64,000 bases of DNA. It comes from Croceivirga sp. Lineage in GTDB: Bacteria; Bacteroidota; Bacteroidia; Flavobacteriales; Flavobacteriaceae. Below the pieces are notes generated by a model. The model did not search any database. It saw nothing but the letters and a program-made list of their open reading frames with translations, and had not been told where the DNA came from. Every line of letters starts with the position of its first letter. The first letter of the stretch is position 1. The stretch lies in contig JANQRG010000042.1 of NCBI GenBank assembly GCA_028284665.1, forward strand, positions 124,001 to 188,000, given 5' to 3'. The translations under genes and the position numbers were made by a program. Of this stretch, positions 32,069 to 41,101 are shown piece after piece.

Positions 32069-34375
32069 TTAGAAGTCCACAGCAGCTCCGGGCACAAGGG
32101 ATACCTGTTGCCCCCGAAAATCTATGGTAATACTATCGGTATTACTGCGATCACTTTTTACATGAAAGGAATCTTTGTATACCGATATCTCCAGCAAACA
32201 CTGCTTAACAAATAGTTTAAAGGAGATGCCCTCCCAGGCATCCGGGATTGCCGGATCAAACGCTATTCCGTCGGTTTTCACCTTGAAGCCGGCAAAACCT
32301 TCTATAATGATCCGCCAGACACCCCCGGCAGCGGCAGTATGGATACCTCCTAAAAACGATCCACCACTCATTACCTTTTTACTGGCATTGTAAAGATCTA
32401 TTGTTGAAGCCTCCATAAAATAGCGATAGGCTTCCTCGTGGTGATTGGCTTTACAGGCTACTAATGCATGTACGCTTGGGCTCAGTGAAGAGCCATGTTC
32501 GGTCCTTGGCTCATAATACTCGTAGTTTGCTGTCAGCACTTCATCGGAAAAGCCGTCAAACAATGCCAGCAACTGTATCACATCTGCCTGTTTTAAGACC
32601 TGGGTATTCACCGCAATCCCATTAGGCCATCCCCAATATTCCCCGGGGTCGATGAGTCGCTTGCGCAGCGCGTCAGGGCGAATGTCTTCCAAAGTAAAAT
32701 AACCATCAAACTGTTCAATTACCCTGGTTTTCGGATCAGGTTTTGGGAGATAGATCAATTCGGCAATCTCACTCCAGTCATTTCGGGCTTGCTCTTCAAT
32801 TCCCACCGTATTCAGTATCTCTTGCAATCGGTTGGGTTCCTTTTCTTTCATGGTGTCAAATGCCCAAATGGCTTTTTCCAGCGCATATTTTGTTAAATAA
32901 TTGGTGTAGGCATCGTTATCAACATTCTCATGATATTCATCCGGGCCCAATAATCGGATAAGTTCGAAACGATCCTTATCCTTTTTAAAATGTACCCTCG
33001 AAACCAAGAATTGCGCCACCTCAAAAAGTACTTCAGCACCGTGTTTGAGTATAAAATCCCAATCTAATGAGGCCTCATAGTAAAGCCAGATGCCATATAC
33101 CACATCCGGGGAAATGTGAATCTGCCAGCAGTTGAAGTGATTCCGAATTTTTCTACCGGTAAGGACATCCGTGAAAAAGTAATCGGGGAATAATTCATCA
33201 CCTGTTTTGCCGCTGGTCCAAGCATAGAACGCACCATAATATCCTAAATTTTGCGCTTTCCTTTTTGCACCGGGAAGGGTGTCAAAGCGATAGGTAACCA
33301 AATTTTTGGCAATCTCTGGATGGGTGTAGCAATACATAGGGAGGTTATAGGTTTCCTGATCCCAAAACGCAGCCCCCTGATACACCTGACAAGACAAGCC
33401 TCTTGCCCCAATGGGAAGATTGGCGTGGGTTGGCGTTGCAATGAAGGCCTGGTAAATATTGAATCGGGTTAACACCTGTGCTTCCGGATTTCCTTGTATT
33501 TGGATGTCCGAACGGTCCCAAAAGCTATCCCAGGACTGCTGGTGTTCTTTTTTCAAGGTATCGTACCCGTATTGTAATCCCTGGGACACCTCTTCTTTAG
33601 CCAATTTAATGGGGTGTTGTACCTCGTTGCTATGCGTTATGGAAACTACTTTTTGAAAGGTTACTGTCTCACCCTTTTTCAAGGTGAACTCCAGCTCACG
33701 AAAGCAACCTTTGTCCGTTATTGTAATTTCTGATTTTTCAGGGGTATTTTCCAAGAATGCGATTCCTTCTACTACTGCGATCTCAGTATCCTGTTCATAG
33801 GTCTTTAGGGATAGCCCCAGTAAACTATCTTCTTCAAAGGGCGTGTACGATTTGAAATGCTCTCCTTTAATACTCCAAACCTTGCCATCTATACCGGTAT
33901 TCAGGCGATAGGTTCCATCTTGTAAGGCTGTAAAACTGTAACGCATTGCCAGTACATGGTGATTGGTTTTGCTGGCGAACTTCTCTACTTCAAGTTGCAC
34001 CCCGTCTTCCTCAGATGATCTCCAGCGCATCTTTCTTTGATTCAGGCCATTACGCAGGTCCAGAGCACGGTAGTAATCAGTGATTTCCCCATCAAAAACA
34101 GTAACAAGTTTGTCGTTCACAAACAATTGGGTAAAAAGCCCGTTGGGCACGTTGCAAAGTTCGCTCCACTGGCTTCCCTCCGCTTTATCCCAGGTATCTG
34201 TAACAATACAGGCCACATAGTCTTTGGCTTCCCATTCCTCAAACGTGCCCCTGTACCCCATGTATCCATTGCCAATCATAAAGTTACTTCCTGTGGTTAC
34301 CAATTGGTCGGGATCAAAAGTATTTTCAATAATCTCCCATTGGGTAGTGGTACGAAGGTTATTTTCTAAGTTCAT
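32069..34375 (-). CDS. Glycoside hydrolase family 65 disaccharide phosphorylase
   Basis: 768 residues from the ATG at 34375 (MNLENNLRTTTQW); the longer frame adds a non-matching 24-residue leader. GH65 enzymes phosphorolyse alpha-glucosides (maltose, trehalose, kojibiose, nigerose) to beta-glucose 1-phosphate and glucose, in the cytosol. Family marks: GSNFMIGNGYMGYRG, FWDQETYNLPM, the catalytic-acid segment LLGPDEYHENVDNDAYTN, and LKQADVIQL. The specific disaccharide cannot be read. The usual partner beta-phosphoglucomutase gene is not next to it; it stands alone. Confidence 0.9.
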   Translation of the reverse strand: MNLENNLRTTTQWEIIENTFDPDQLVTTGSNFMIGNGYMGYRGTFEEWEAKDYVACIVTDTWDKAEGSQWSELCNVPNGLFTQLFVNDKLVTVFDGEITDYYRALDLRNGLNQRKMRWRSSEEDGVQLEVEKFASKTNHHVLAMRYSFTALQDGTYRLNTGIDGKVWSIKGEHFKSYTPFEEDSLLGLSLKTYEQDTEIAVVEGIAFLENTPEKSEITITDKGCFRELEFTLKKGETVTFQKVVSITHSNEVQHPIKLAKEEVSQGLQYGYDTLKKEHQQSWDSFWDRSDIQIQGNPEAQVLTRFNIYQAFIATPTHANLPIGARGLSCQVYQGAAFWDQETYNLPMYCYTHPEIAKNLVTYRFDTLPGAKRKAQNLGYYGAFYAWTSGKTGDELFPDYFFTDVLTGRKIRNHFNCWQIHISPDVVYGIWLYYEASLDWDFILKHGAEVLFEVAQFLVSRVHFKKDKDRFELIRLLGPDEYHENVDNDAYTNYLTKYALEKAIWAFDTMKEKEPNRLQEILNTVGIEEQARNDWSEIAELIYLPKPDPKTRVIEQFDGYFTLEDIRPDALRKRLIDPGEYWGWPNGIAVNTQVLKQADVIQLLALFDGFSDEVLTANYEYYEPRTEHGSSLSPSVHALVACKANHHEEAYRYFMEASTIDLYNASKKVMSGGSFLGGIHTAAAGGVWRIIIEGFAGFKVKTDGIAFDPAIPDAWEGISFKLFVKQCLLEISVYKDSFHVKSDRSNTDSITIDFRGQQVSLVPGAAVDF

Positions 34376-34688
34376 TACTGTTTTTCCGGAATTAATACTA
34401 CAATCAACGCTTTGGCAAAAATGAACCAAAATAGGAATTATAACCAAGGGCTCAAAACACTCTACAAAGGATTAAAATAGCTGAGTCCTTCTTTTTTATG
34501 CCACAGCTATTTTTCCGCTGTTTGCGTTTGGTCACTGTGAGGATCTTTGATCTAAAAAGATGCCTGGACAGGCTTTTAAACCTTAGTGTAAACCGTCTTC
34601 CTTTGCAGTTAGATTGGCAACTTCTACCCCTATCAAAAAACCAACCACTACAATATTTTGTCCTGTTTCGCTGTTTTGTAACTGCCCC
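34376..34688. other. Divergent intergenic region between GH65 and PAP2 genes
   Basis: 313 bp without a convincing gene. It must hold the promoters of both flanking genes, but I find no exact TAnnTTTG box on either strand and no strong hairpin. Confidence 0.5.
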
Positions 34689-35444
34689 ATGCCTCTTTGT
34701 TTTAAAAATACTACACTAAAAATCGGTTGCTTTCTAAGTCTATTACTGTGTACCACTAACAGTTTTGGGCAGTTAGGCGAAGTTTCTTTGGAAAGACCAC
34801 CCAAAAACGATTTGGCGAAAAAGGCCATATTACCTGGATCCTTGTTGCTGGTAAGCTTACTTTTAACCGATACCGATTTTGAAAAAGAATTTCAGGAAGA
34901 TCTACGTGAAGGGTTGGGCAATGACTTTAACACCTCTTTGGATGATTATACCCGATACGTGCCCATAGCGCAGCTATATATCGCTGATATTGCCGGGGTA
35001 CAGGCAAAGAATCATTGGTTTGACCAAACGAAAAATCTCGTAATCTCTGCCGGATTGACCCAATTAATTACCTCTGGTCTTAAAAAAGCGATCTATAAAG
35101 AGCGACCCAACCAATTCAACGCCGAAGCATTTCCTTCCGGCCACACCTCAAACGCGTTTGCCAATGCCACCGTATTGTATGAAGAATTTAAAGAAACCAG
35201 TCCTTTTTTGGCCTATAGTGGTTATGGCTTTGCAACAGCTACAGGCGCCTTAAGGGTTATGAACAACAAGCATTGGGTTTCTGACATATTTGTGGGAGCC
35301 GCCCTGGGTATTATGGTCACCAAACTCGTCTACCACTTTGATTATCTTATTCCATGGAATCCTTTTAAAAAGAAAAACGATTTTGTTTTGTTGCCTTCCT
35401 ATGCTGATGGGGCGGTAGGGATCCATCTCCAGAAACGATTTTGA
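34689..35444 (+). CDS. PAP2-family phosphatase, exported
   Basis: 251 residues from the ATG at 34689, chosen because it begins a signal-like sequence (LKIGCFLSLLLCTTNSFGQ); an upstream ATG at 34614 adds a Cys-rich leader with no such logic. The three PAP2 motifs are present: KKAIYKERP, FPSGHTSNAFA, and LRVMNNKHWVSD with catalytic His. PAP2 enzymes dephosphorylate lipid phosphates such as phosphatidate or undecaprenyl diphosphate at the membrane. Monocistronic. Confidence 0.85.
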   Translation: MPLCFKNTTLKIGCFLSLLLCTTNSFGQLGEVSLERPPKNDLAKKAILPGSLLLVSLLLTDTDFEKEFQEDLREGLGNDFNTSLDDYTRYVPIAQLYIADIAGVQAKNHWFDQTKNLVISAGLTQLITSGLKKAIYKERPNQFNAEAFPSGHTSNAFANATVLYEEFKETSPFLAYSGYGFATATGALRVMNNKHWVSDIFVGAALGIMVTKLVYHFDYLIPWNPFKKKNDFVLLPSYADGAVGIHLQKRF

Positions 35445-35514
35445 GCTATCTACTAAAGAGGGCGTCAAATTATTGTTTTGAGCGCAGTCAATACGAAATC
35501 ATTTATCTGCTCAA

Positions 35515-35550
35515 TACATGAAGATTTACCGTACTAGGCGTAATAAAAAG
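35515..35550 (-). pseudogene. Fragment of a second LuxR-type helix-turn-helix
   Basis: Read on the minus strand, 35550-35518 encodes LFITPSTVNLH, against LFITPSTVNFH in the regulator gene at 35700-35668. Over these 33 bases 29 are identical, and three of the four differences are silent third positions. No coding continuity exists on either side (a terminator on one, a stop 12 bases later on the other). This suggests a relic of a paralogous regulator. No start or full domain survives. Confidence 0.55.
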
Positions 35551-35580
35551 AAAAGCCCGACAAAACTGTCGGGCTTTTTT
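35551..35580 (-). terminator. Intrinsic terminator after the LuxR-type regulator
   Basis: AAAAGCCCGACA / TGTCGGGCTTTT inverted repeat with an AAAC loop, directly adjoining the regulator stop at 35581. T/A tracts flank both sides, so it may also end the PAP2 transcript. Confidence 0.85.
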
Positions 35581-36216
35581 TTAGGCAGCAAGCATTTTCC
35601 ATTGTTTGAGTTTGGTCAATGCTTCGGATTTGGAATTAACATTGAGTTTAAGATAGATGTTTTGGATATGAAAATTTACGGTACTTGGAGTAATAAAAAG
35701 CTTTCTGGCGATGTCTTTGTAGGTAGCCCCCTGTTCCAGGTACGCTACAATCTCATTTTCCCGGGCAGAAAGCTGTATATACTGCTTTTTTCGGAAGGCA
35801 GAAACTATTTTGTTGGAGACATCGTGACTCAGTGGCGTGCCATCTTCCTGAATGGTTTTTAAGGCCATCTTCAATCGTTCCTCCGTAAGCGGTTTGGTCA
35901 GATAACCGGTAACACCGACTTTGAAGGCCTGTTTGATGCGTTCAAAATCGTTTTCCGAACTCGCGATCAGTACTTTCAATGCAGGTTCCTTTTGCAGGAA
36001 TAAATCCACGGTATTTAATCCCGAAACCCCCTGAATACGGGTCTCCGATATGACTAGATCTGGCCTATACTTTGAAAAATTGCACAATGCTTCTCGAAAT
36101 GAATGGCACACATTAATCAATTGATAGTCAAAGTTTTGTGAAAAAAAGGAATTGCACATTTTTTCGGTAAACGGGTCATGGTCTACCAGCATTACATTCA
36201 TAGGTGTTGTTTTCAT
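35581..36216 (-). CDS. LuxR/NarL-type regulator with Glu at the phosphorylation position
   Basis: 211 residues. The receiver (about 1-125) has VDHDP and YLTKPL (Lys108), but the aligned phospho-acceptor, normally Asp in LLDIRMPG, is Glu58 in VISETRIQG. Such a Glu may mimic phosphorylation, giving a constitutively active regulator; this is inference. The C-terminal LuxR helix-turn-helix is intact (LSARENEIVAYLEQGATYKD, recognition helix LFITPSTVNFHIQNIY). No kinase gene adjacent. Followed at once by a strong terminator. Confidence 0.87.
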   Translation of the reverse strand: MKTTPMNVMLVDHDPFTEKMCNSFFSQNFDYQLINVCHSFREALCNFSKYRPDLVISETRIQGVSGLNTVDLFLQKEPALKVLIASSENDFERIKQAFKVGVTGYLTKPLTEERLKMALKTIQEDGTPLSHDVSNKIVSAFRKKQYIQLSARENEIVAYLEQGATYKDIARKLFITPSTVNFHIQNIYLKLNVNSKSEALTKLKQWKMLAA

Positions 36217-36807
36217 AATATGTCTGATTTGGGGTTATTATTACAACATGAAACAAGGGCAGGGGCCGCCGGGTAATCCTAATGTATGGAGTACCTTCAA
36301 CCGTAGTATCTAAACAGGAATACCAGATTGTGGTGCATAGGACTGTGCCCGGCACGCTATACCGTTGTTATACTAATAAATAGAGATTGAAACTTAATGG
36401 AATCCGCTAAGCAAAGGATCCGGGATGTCATCCGAGGTGAAACGGTAACGAAAAGGTTTCTTGTTTCCAGCATTTGGGCAATGCTCGTGAAATTGAGTGT
36501 AGTAGGTTATCATATAATGGAATTTTCGGGGTTACTTCTATTATATGATTGAAATATAGTAGTTTTTTGGATTACAGAATAATCATTGTAAGTTTTTTCG
36601 TCCAAATGCACACCTCTTACAACCGGCTTTTGGTGTACCATTTTAGTTGCAATGCCTTTCCAATACCCGGAGATAGTTATACTCTTGTAGCGGGTCTTTG
36701 CAAAAACATTGGACGCCGAGGTACGCCTTTCAAAGGCAATACCTGGCGTCCAAATATAGTTAGCACAACATTAAGTTATCTTTTCCCATAGTATGGGATA
36801 TGCGATA
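36217..36807. other. 591-bp region without a recognised gene
   Basis: Lies between the LuxR-type regulator (start at 36216) and the end of the PorP/SprF gene. Apart from the hairpin at 36709-36753 I see no gene, repeat or RNA signature. It includes the promoter region of the regulator. Confidence 0.5.
36709..36753 (-). terminator. Long hairpin, probable terminator of the PorP/SprF-PD40 unit
   Basis: TTGGACGCC pairs with GGCGTCCAA, then AGGTA with TACCT and GCCTTT with AAAGGC, giving about 20 bp of stem with small bulges. On the minus strand it is followed four bases later by a T5 tract, as expected for a terminator 55 bp after the PorP/SprF stop. Confidence 0.6.
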
Positions 36808-38469
36808 TTATTCCATTTCAAAACTGATATCTGCAGTCTGGGCGGTATCAAAGACCTCCATGATCCATTTGTCTTCTTTATATGCCCCATCCAAATTGGA
36901 AACTATAGCAGTGTCAGCATCATTTTTTGATTCAAAATCGGCCAGATAGACATAATGTAACCCGTTTTCCTTGTTGTAGAATTGCCCAGCTTTCAAACCT
37001 TGCTTGGTTAAGTCCTCCATAAATGACTTTAGGTAAGATTTGTTTTTAAAGACATTAACAATTAAATAGAAACCAGAATTAACCCCGATTGCATCTGACC
37101 GATTTTTAGCTCTTATAGGAATTTCATTGAATCGTTCATCTCGTTTTTCCTTTTTTGTAGTTTGTATTGTTTTTGTTTCTGTTTGTGCTACCCCGGTTTG
37201 ATAACCAAAGAACTTTTTCTTTTTCTGAGGAGTAGTATCCTCTTGTTCCCGCTGTAACTCGCTTTTTATTAGACGTACCATCGTTTCAAACCGCCTCTCA
37301 AACATTTGGTTTCGCATTTGTTCTATGGAATCCTGTCTAAGAATTAGCTCATCAATAAGCAAGCGATTCTGATAGGCCATAGAGGCTTCGTCCACGGCTG
37401 TTATCTCCGGGGCAGTAGTGTTCATTTGCTCACGCAGATCGTGCAATTGTTCTTCATAATTATTTACAATCTCATCAATACGTTCTTGCTCTGCACTGGC
37501 GATGTTTACATTAATGCCCATACCCCTAAGCTCGTCATTGAAAGTGTATGCCAGAGATAATTCATGATTCCATCCCAGGTTTTCCCCCTCTTGGGTTAGC
37601 TCTTTCTCCATCAAATACCCCAATGATAGTTTTTTGTTAAGATTGAAACCTAATCCTGAAGAAATCCCATAGCGCTGGTCGTAACTTGCTTGTAGCCAAC
37701 CCATTTTAGGAAGATCGACTAACATGGAACCCGTAAAGGACAATTCCCCATTCTGGTCCCTGCCTGCTTGTGCCAGTGGCATTAGTCTTCCGTCTTCAAA
37801 CAACCCCGAAGCATTTTTAAAGGTGTGGGTATATTGCAGGGTAGATATCATATGATCCAGGCCAAAGTTGGTTGCTATGTTATCCTGAGTTTGATTGTAT
37901 TGTACCAGATTCGTGAAATACACCCCCAAGTCCCATTTTCCAAGCGATAAATTCATCCCAGGTTCAATAGCTACGGTATTGATCTTTTCTATTTCATCCA
38001 ATGTGGGGTCTGCCTCATTGACCACCACCCTGTTTCTATCTAAACCCTCACTTCTGTACGAAACATTAGCCCCAAAAGTAAGTGCACTGCGTTCGCCTAG
38101 TTTTACCCCGGTAGCATAGTTGGCGTTAAAGCCAAATTCCTGAATTACTCCGGACCATTGCCCATAAACACCCAATCCCAATGCTGTGTTTTCGTCCAGC
38201 TTATTGCTAAAACCGAGAAAATAGTTCTGGTTGTTGTCCTCAAAAGCGGCGTATTGATTCCGTAAGAGTACATTGAGATAGGACTTGTTTTCACGGACTA
38301 AGGAAAATGTAGGATTGATCATAAACCTGTTGAAAAACAACTGATTGTGAAATGGGCTTCGGCGCGTTGGGGTCTGTTGCACTTCTTGTGCAAAAGTGGG
38401 GACAGCGATCAAGAGGAATACTGGAACCAGTATCAACTTATCTTTTACTATTTTGATAAAACAGTTCAT
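36808..38469 (-). CDS. PorP/SprF-family outer-membrane protein with C-terminal SPOR-like domain
   Basis: 553 residues with a signal peptide (LVPVFLLIAVPTFAQ). Residues about 30-320 match the PorP/SprF beta-barrel of type IX secretion/gliding systems (HNQLFFNRFMINPTFSLVREN, SYDQRYGISSGLGFNLNKKLSLGY read in parts). A coiled-coil segment follows (YEEQLHDLREQM..., ELILRQDSIEQMRNQMFERR). The last 80 residues (GFYLIVNVFKNKSYLKSF, YVYLADFESKNDADTA) resemble a SPOR domain, which in known cases binds denuded peptidoglycan. Ordinary PorP/SprF proteins are about 300 residues, so this is an extended form. Downstream of a PD40 gene on the same strand. Confidence 0.85.
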   Translation of the reverse strand: MNCFIKIVKDKLILVPVFLLIAVPTFAQEVQQTPTRRSPFHNQLFFNRFMINPTFSLVRENKSYLNVLLRNQYAAFEDNNQNYFLGFSNKLDENTALGLGVYGQWSGVIQEFGFNANYATGVKLGERSALTFGANVSYRSEGLDRNRVVVNEADPTLDEIEKINTVAIEPGMNLSLGKWDLGVYFTNLVQYNQTQDNIATNFGLDHMISTLQYTHTFKNASGLFEDGRLMPLAQAGRDQNGELSFTGSMLVDLPKMGWLQASYDQRYGISSGLGFNLNKKLSLGYLMEKELTQEGENLGWNHELSLAYTFNDELRGMGINVNIASAEQERIDEIVNNYEEQLHDLREQMNTTAPEITAVDEASMAYQNRLLIDELILRQDSIEQMRNQMFERRFETMVRLIKSELQREQEDTTPQKKKKFFGYQTGVAQTETKTIQTTKKEKRDERFNEIPIRAKNRSDAIGVNSGFYLIVNVFKNKSYLKSFMEDLTKQGLKAGQFYNKENGLHYVYLADFESKNDADTAIVSNLDGAYKEDKWIMEVFDTAQTADISFEME

Positions 38470-38603
38470 CTTTTCGGGGTTAAAGTGAAACGTTGTTAAG
38501 TTTTGTTTGCAGCGATTCTCTGAATCGCGTAAAGGGTTCTTTAGGAATGCCTATCTATTCGATAGGGAGGCCTTCGTACGACTTACTGGTTGAGTGCAAT
38601 GGC

Positions 38604-39806
38604 CTATTCATCCTCAAAAATGGTGGAGGAAACTTCGTTCTGTGAGCCTTCGTTCAGGCTCCGCAACAATTGGTCCTCATCTTTTTCTGCCAGCAGTGAT
38701 GCTTCCGATGTTTTAGGGGCTGCAATCGCGTATTGACTTACCGAATGCTTATTTCCACGGTTGGACACGACGAATCCCATACCTTTTCTCGGAGACAGGG
38801 CTATCGCAAAATCATCGAAACGACTGTTCACGCGACTTCCCAGATTTTTAGAAGATCCCAGCCTATTGCCCTTAACTTTAACCGCAAATAGATCTAATCC
38901 ACCCAATCCCTTTCGACCTTCAGAAGCGAAGAGAAGTGTTGTGCCGCCCATAACACTGGGATACAATTCGTTCTTTTTGGTATTCACTTTAGGGCCTAGA
39001 TTCTTAGCAATGCCAGGCGTACCATCGGGACCGATCTCGGATACGTAGATGTCATACTTTCCAAATGATCCGGGCATATTGGAGGCAAAAAACAGTCGGG
39101 TTCCATCGGCGGAAAGGGTGGGGTGCATCGCAGAATAGTATTTTGGACAAACCGCAACCTTCTGAATATTTTTCCACTTCCCATTAACATTTTCTGCACG
39201 GTATAAAACGTGGACTACCTCTTTTTTTGAGAAGATCCCGGTTTCAGGCTTTTGTGCTTCGGCCCGACTAAAGAACGCTACTTTACCATCGGGAGATATC
39301 GCTAACTTGGGTTCGTAAGCACGCTCCACAGTTACGGCAACTTCCTTGGCAGGCTTTAACGAACCCGCTCCTTCCACAGTCAGGGCAGCATTATCGTATA
39401 TGTAAGGCTTTGGAGCTTCACGGTAGTCTTGCATTACCACCTGGGTCCAATCCTTTTTTACCCGGTTGTCTGCTGTAGTATTTGCCTGAGTTGAAGCAAA
39501 TTCATATCGCTCCTGATACCGCTCTTTAATATGCGGGTTGGAGGTGTTGGCAATTAACTTTTCAAACCAAAACGCAGCGGTATCATAATTTTCGCTTAAC
39601 AGGTTGGCATTACCCAGGTCCTGGAAGATCTCCAATTCTGAATATCCTTCATTTAAAAGTTGTAGGTAATCATCTATACGTTTGGTAGCTTCTTCGTCAC
39701 CAAATAAAGGATTAGGGCCGGCAGCGTTTCCCTGGGCTACAACTTTTGCAACCCCACCGCACATCAGAAATGCCCATAACATAAAAATTGTAGCAATTCG
39801 TATCAT
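38604..39806 (-). CDS. PD40 (WD40-like beta-propeller) exported protein
   Basis: 400 residues from the ATG at 39806 (MIRIATIFMLWAFLMCGGVAKVVAQ), which opens a signal peptide. A short TPR-like stretch follows (GYSELEIFQDLGNANLLSENY...), then propeller repeats of the PD40 type: LAISPDGKVAFFSR, HPTLSADGTRLFFASNM, ELYPSVMGGTTLLFASEGR. Homologues in this phylum often end with an OmpA domain; here the propeller is followed by an acidic tail without one. It lies upstream of the PorP/SprF gene (134-bp gap), the usual pairing of gliding/type IX accessory loci. Confidence 0.85.
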   Translation of the reverse strand: MIRIATIFMLWAFLMCGGVAKVVAQGNAAGPNPLFGDEEATKRIDDYLQLLNEGYSELEIFQDLGNANLLSENYDTAAFWFEKLIANTSNPHIKERYQERYEFASTQANTTADNRVKKDWTQVVMQDYREAPKPYIYDNAALTVEGAGSLKPAKEVAVTVERAYEPKLAISPDGKVAFFSRAEAQKPETGIFSKKEVVHVLYRAENVNGKWKNIQKVAVCPKYYSAMHPTLSADGTRLFFASNMPGSFGKYDIYVSEIGPDGTPGIAKNLGPKVNTKKNELYPSVMGGTTLLFASEGRKGLGGLDLFAVKVKGNRLGSSKNLGSRVNSRFDDFAIALSPRKGMGFVVSNRGNKHSVSQYAIAAPKTSEASLLAEKDEDQLLRSLNEGSQNEVSSTIFEDE

Positions 39807-40150
39807 AATGTAAGATTTTGGACGTTTACACTTACAAATTTGCACAAACTCTTTCGACCTCCCCCCTATGAAAAATTCATAGGTTTTGTCAGTTATCGAT
39901 GAAATGCGTCCTTTCAGCGAGGATTCTTCGAGATCTTAAATTGCTGATATACAGCAAAAAATCTAGGCTAAGAAGCATTTTAGTATTCATTTATTCCTTA
40001 GACCTGTTTTATTATTTATCCTTAGAAGATTCTTCTTTTGGAGACGTTTTGGAGCATCATTAGTACAGATTAAAGTTTAATCCCAACGACAAATTAGTAT
40101 AGCTTTAAAACGTGTGGTACAAGTAAATCTTGAACTAATTCAAATTCATG
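39807..40150. other. 344-bp intergenic region
   Basis: Between the PD40 start and the esterase stop, both on the minus strand. No gene, exact TAnnTTTG box or strong terminator seen; AT-rich. Confidence 0.45.
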
Positions 40151-41101
40151 TTAATTAGTCCATTTTACAGGTGATGGAGAGCTTCTCCTCTTTTCTTCAT
40201 TGCTATATAATCCAATAATTCCTTTCATGAAGGCAGAAGGAAAAACACCCTCGTGTATCTCTCCCTCGAGTACATCCAAATATAATTTCAAACCGTTTAT
40301 CCCTTTTCTATTTAGTGTATTGACCAATAGATATAAATCGGTAACCATCCCAAACCGCTCTTCCTCTTCACCGACAGCAAAATATACTCTTGTTTCATTT
40401 TTGAATGCATCCGTTTTTATAGCCGAAACCTGTTTCATAAAATATCTTTCATGCCTTGCGTAATTCCAGTCATCCCACCATAGGGATGGACTGATGATAA
40501 GATAACGATTGAACAATTTCGGTCGGGTTAACAGGGTATGGGTTGCGGCTAAACCACTTAGTGATTTTCCGATCAGAACTCTATCAGCGTCACTTACGTT
40601 AAAGCGTGCTTCAACAAAGGGGATGATCTCATCCTCAAGAACCTCTAAAAATTTGTTTGAACCACCGGATCCGATATAATCCGCTGGACTTGATGACAGA
40701 AAATGTGTACTATCTGGAGGAGTAAAATGGGTAGGAGTATAATCTCTTGTTCGGTTTTCCTTTTTTGGGATACCATCTTCCTCATTGGTAAAACCTATAC
40801 CGATGAAATAAGCAGGCGGTATATAGTTAAAATATTCATAGTTAGCGCTCATAATTGCCGACGGCACAAATAAACTTAAAGGATCAAGAAAATAGAATGC
40901 GGAAGCCTTTTCACCATTTTCAGGATTTCTTAGCGGCTCCCTAACATATATTCTATAATTTACCCCATTTGTTGATGTAGGTAAATCATAGACAAGCACA
41001 TTATAAGGATACTCAAAGGGTTTCGGTGCAATGGTTTGGGCAAAGGACGTAACAGAAAAAACGGAAAGGAACAAGGCTATAGTCAATGTGTGCACATTCA
41101 T
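40151..41101 (-). CDS. Exported esterase-D-like alpha/beta hydrolase
   Basis: 316 residues with a signal peptide (LTIALFLSVFSVTSFAQ). Putative-esterase family (PF00756 type, includes feruloyl and enterobactin esterases). The nucleophile elbow is GKSLSGLAA (Ser in GxSxxG), the acid lies in the FAVGEEEERFGMV region, and the His is in GEIHEGVFPSAF. Expected to be periplasmic. Substrate not readable; siderophore, acyl-sugar or thioester substrates are all possible. Confidence 0.86.
   Translation of the reverse strand: MNVHTLTIALFLSVFSVTSFAQTIAPKPFEYPYNVLVYDLPTSTNGVNYRIYVREPLRNPENGEKASAFYFLDPLSLFVPSAIMSANYEYFNYIPPAYFIGIGFTNEEDGIPKKENRTRDYTPTHFTPPDSTHFLSSSPADYIGSGGSNKFLEVLEDEIIPFVEARFNVSDADRVLIGKSLSGLAATHTLLTRPKLFNRYLIISPSLWWDDWNYARHERYFMKQVSAIKTDAFKNETRVYFAVGEEEERFGMVTDLYLLVNTLNRKGINGLKLYLDVLEGEIHEGVFPSAFMKGIIGLYSNEEKRRSSPSPVKWTN

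Noticed and set aside
34614-34688. Upstream ATG for the PAP2 gene adding 25 residues
   Set aside because: It would put a Cys-rich leader before a normal signal peptide; the ATG at 34689 fits better.
35518-35862. Plus-strand ORF of 114 codons across the LuxR regulator
   Set aside because: It is antisense to a well-supported gene; its two similar segments (KIYRTRRNKKK and KIYGTWSNKK) are only the shadow of the duplicated helix-turn-helix coding on the other strand.
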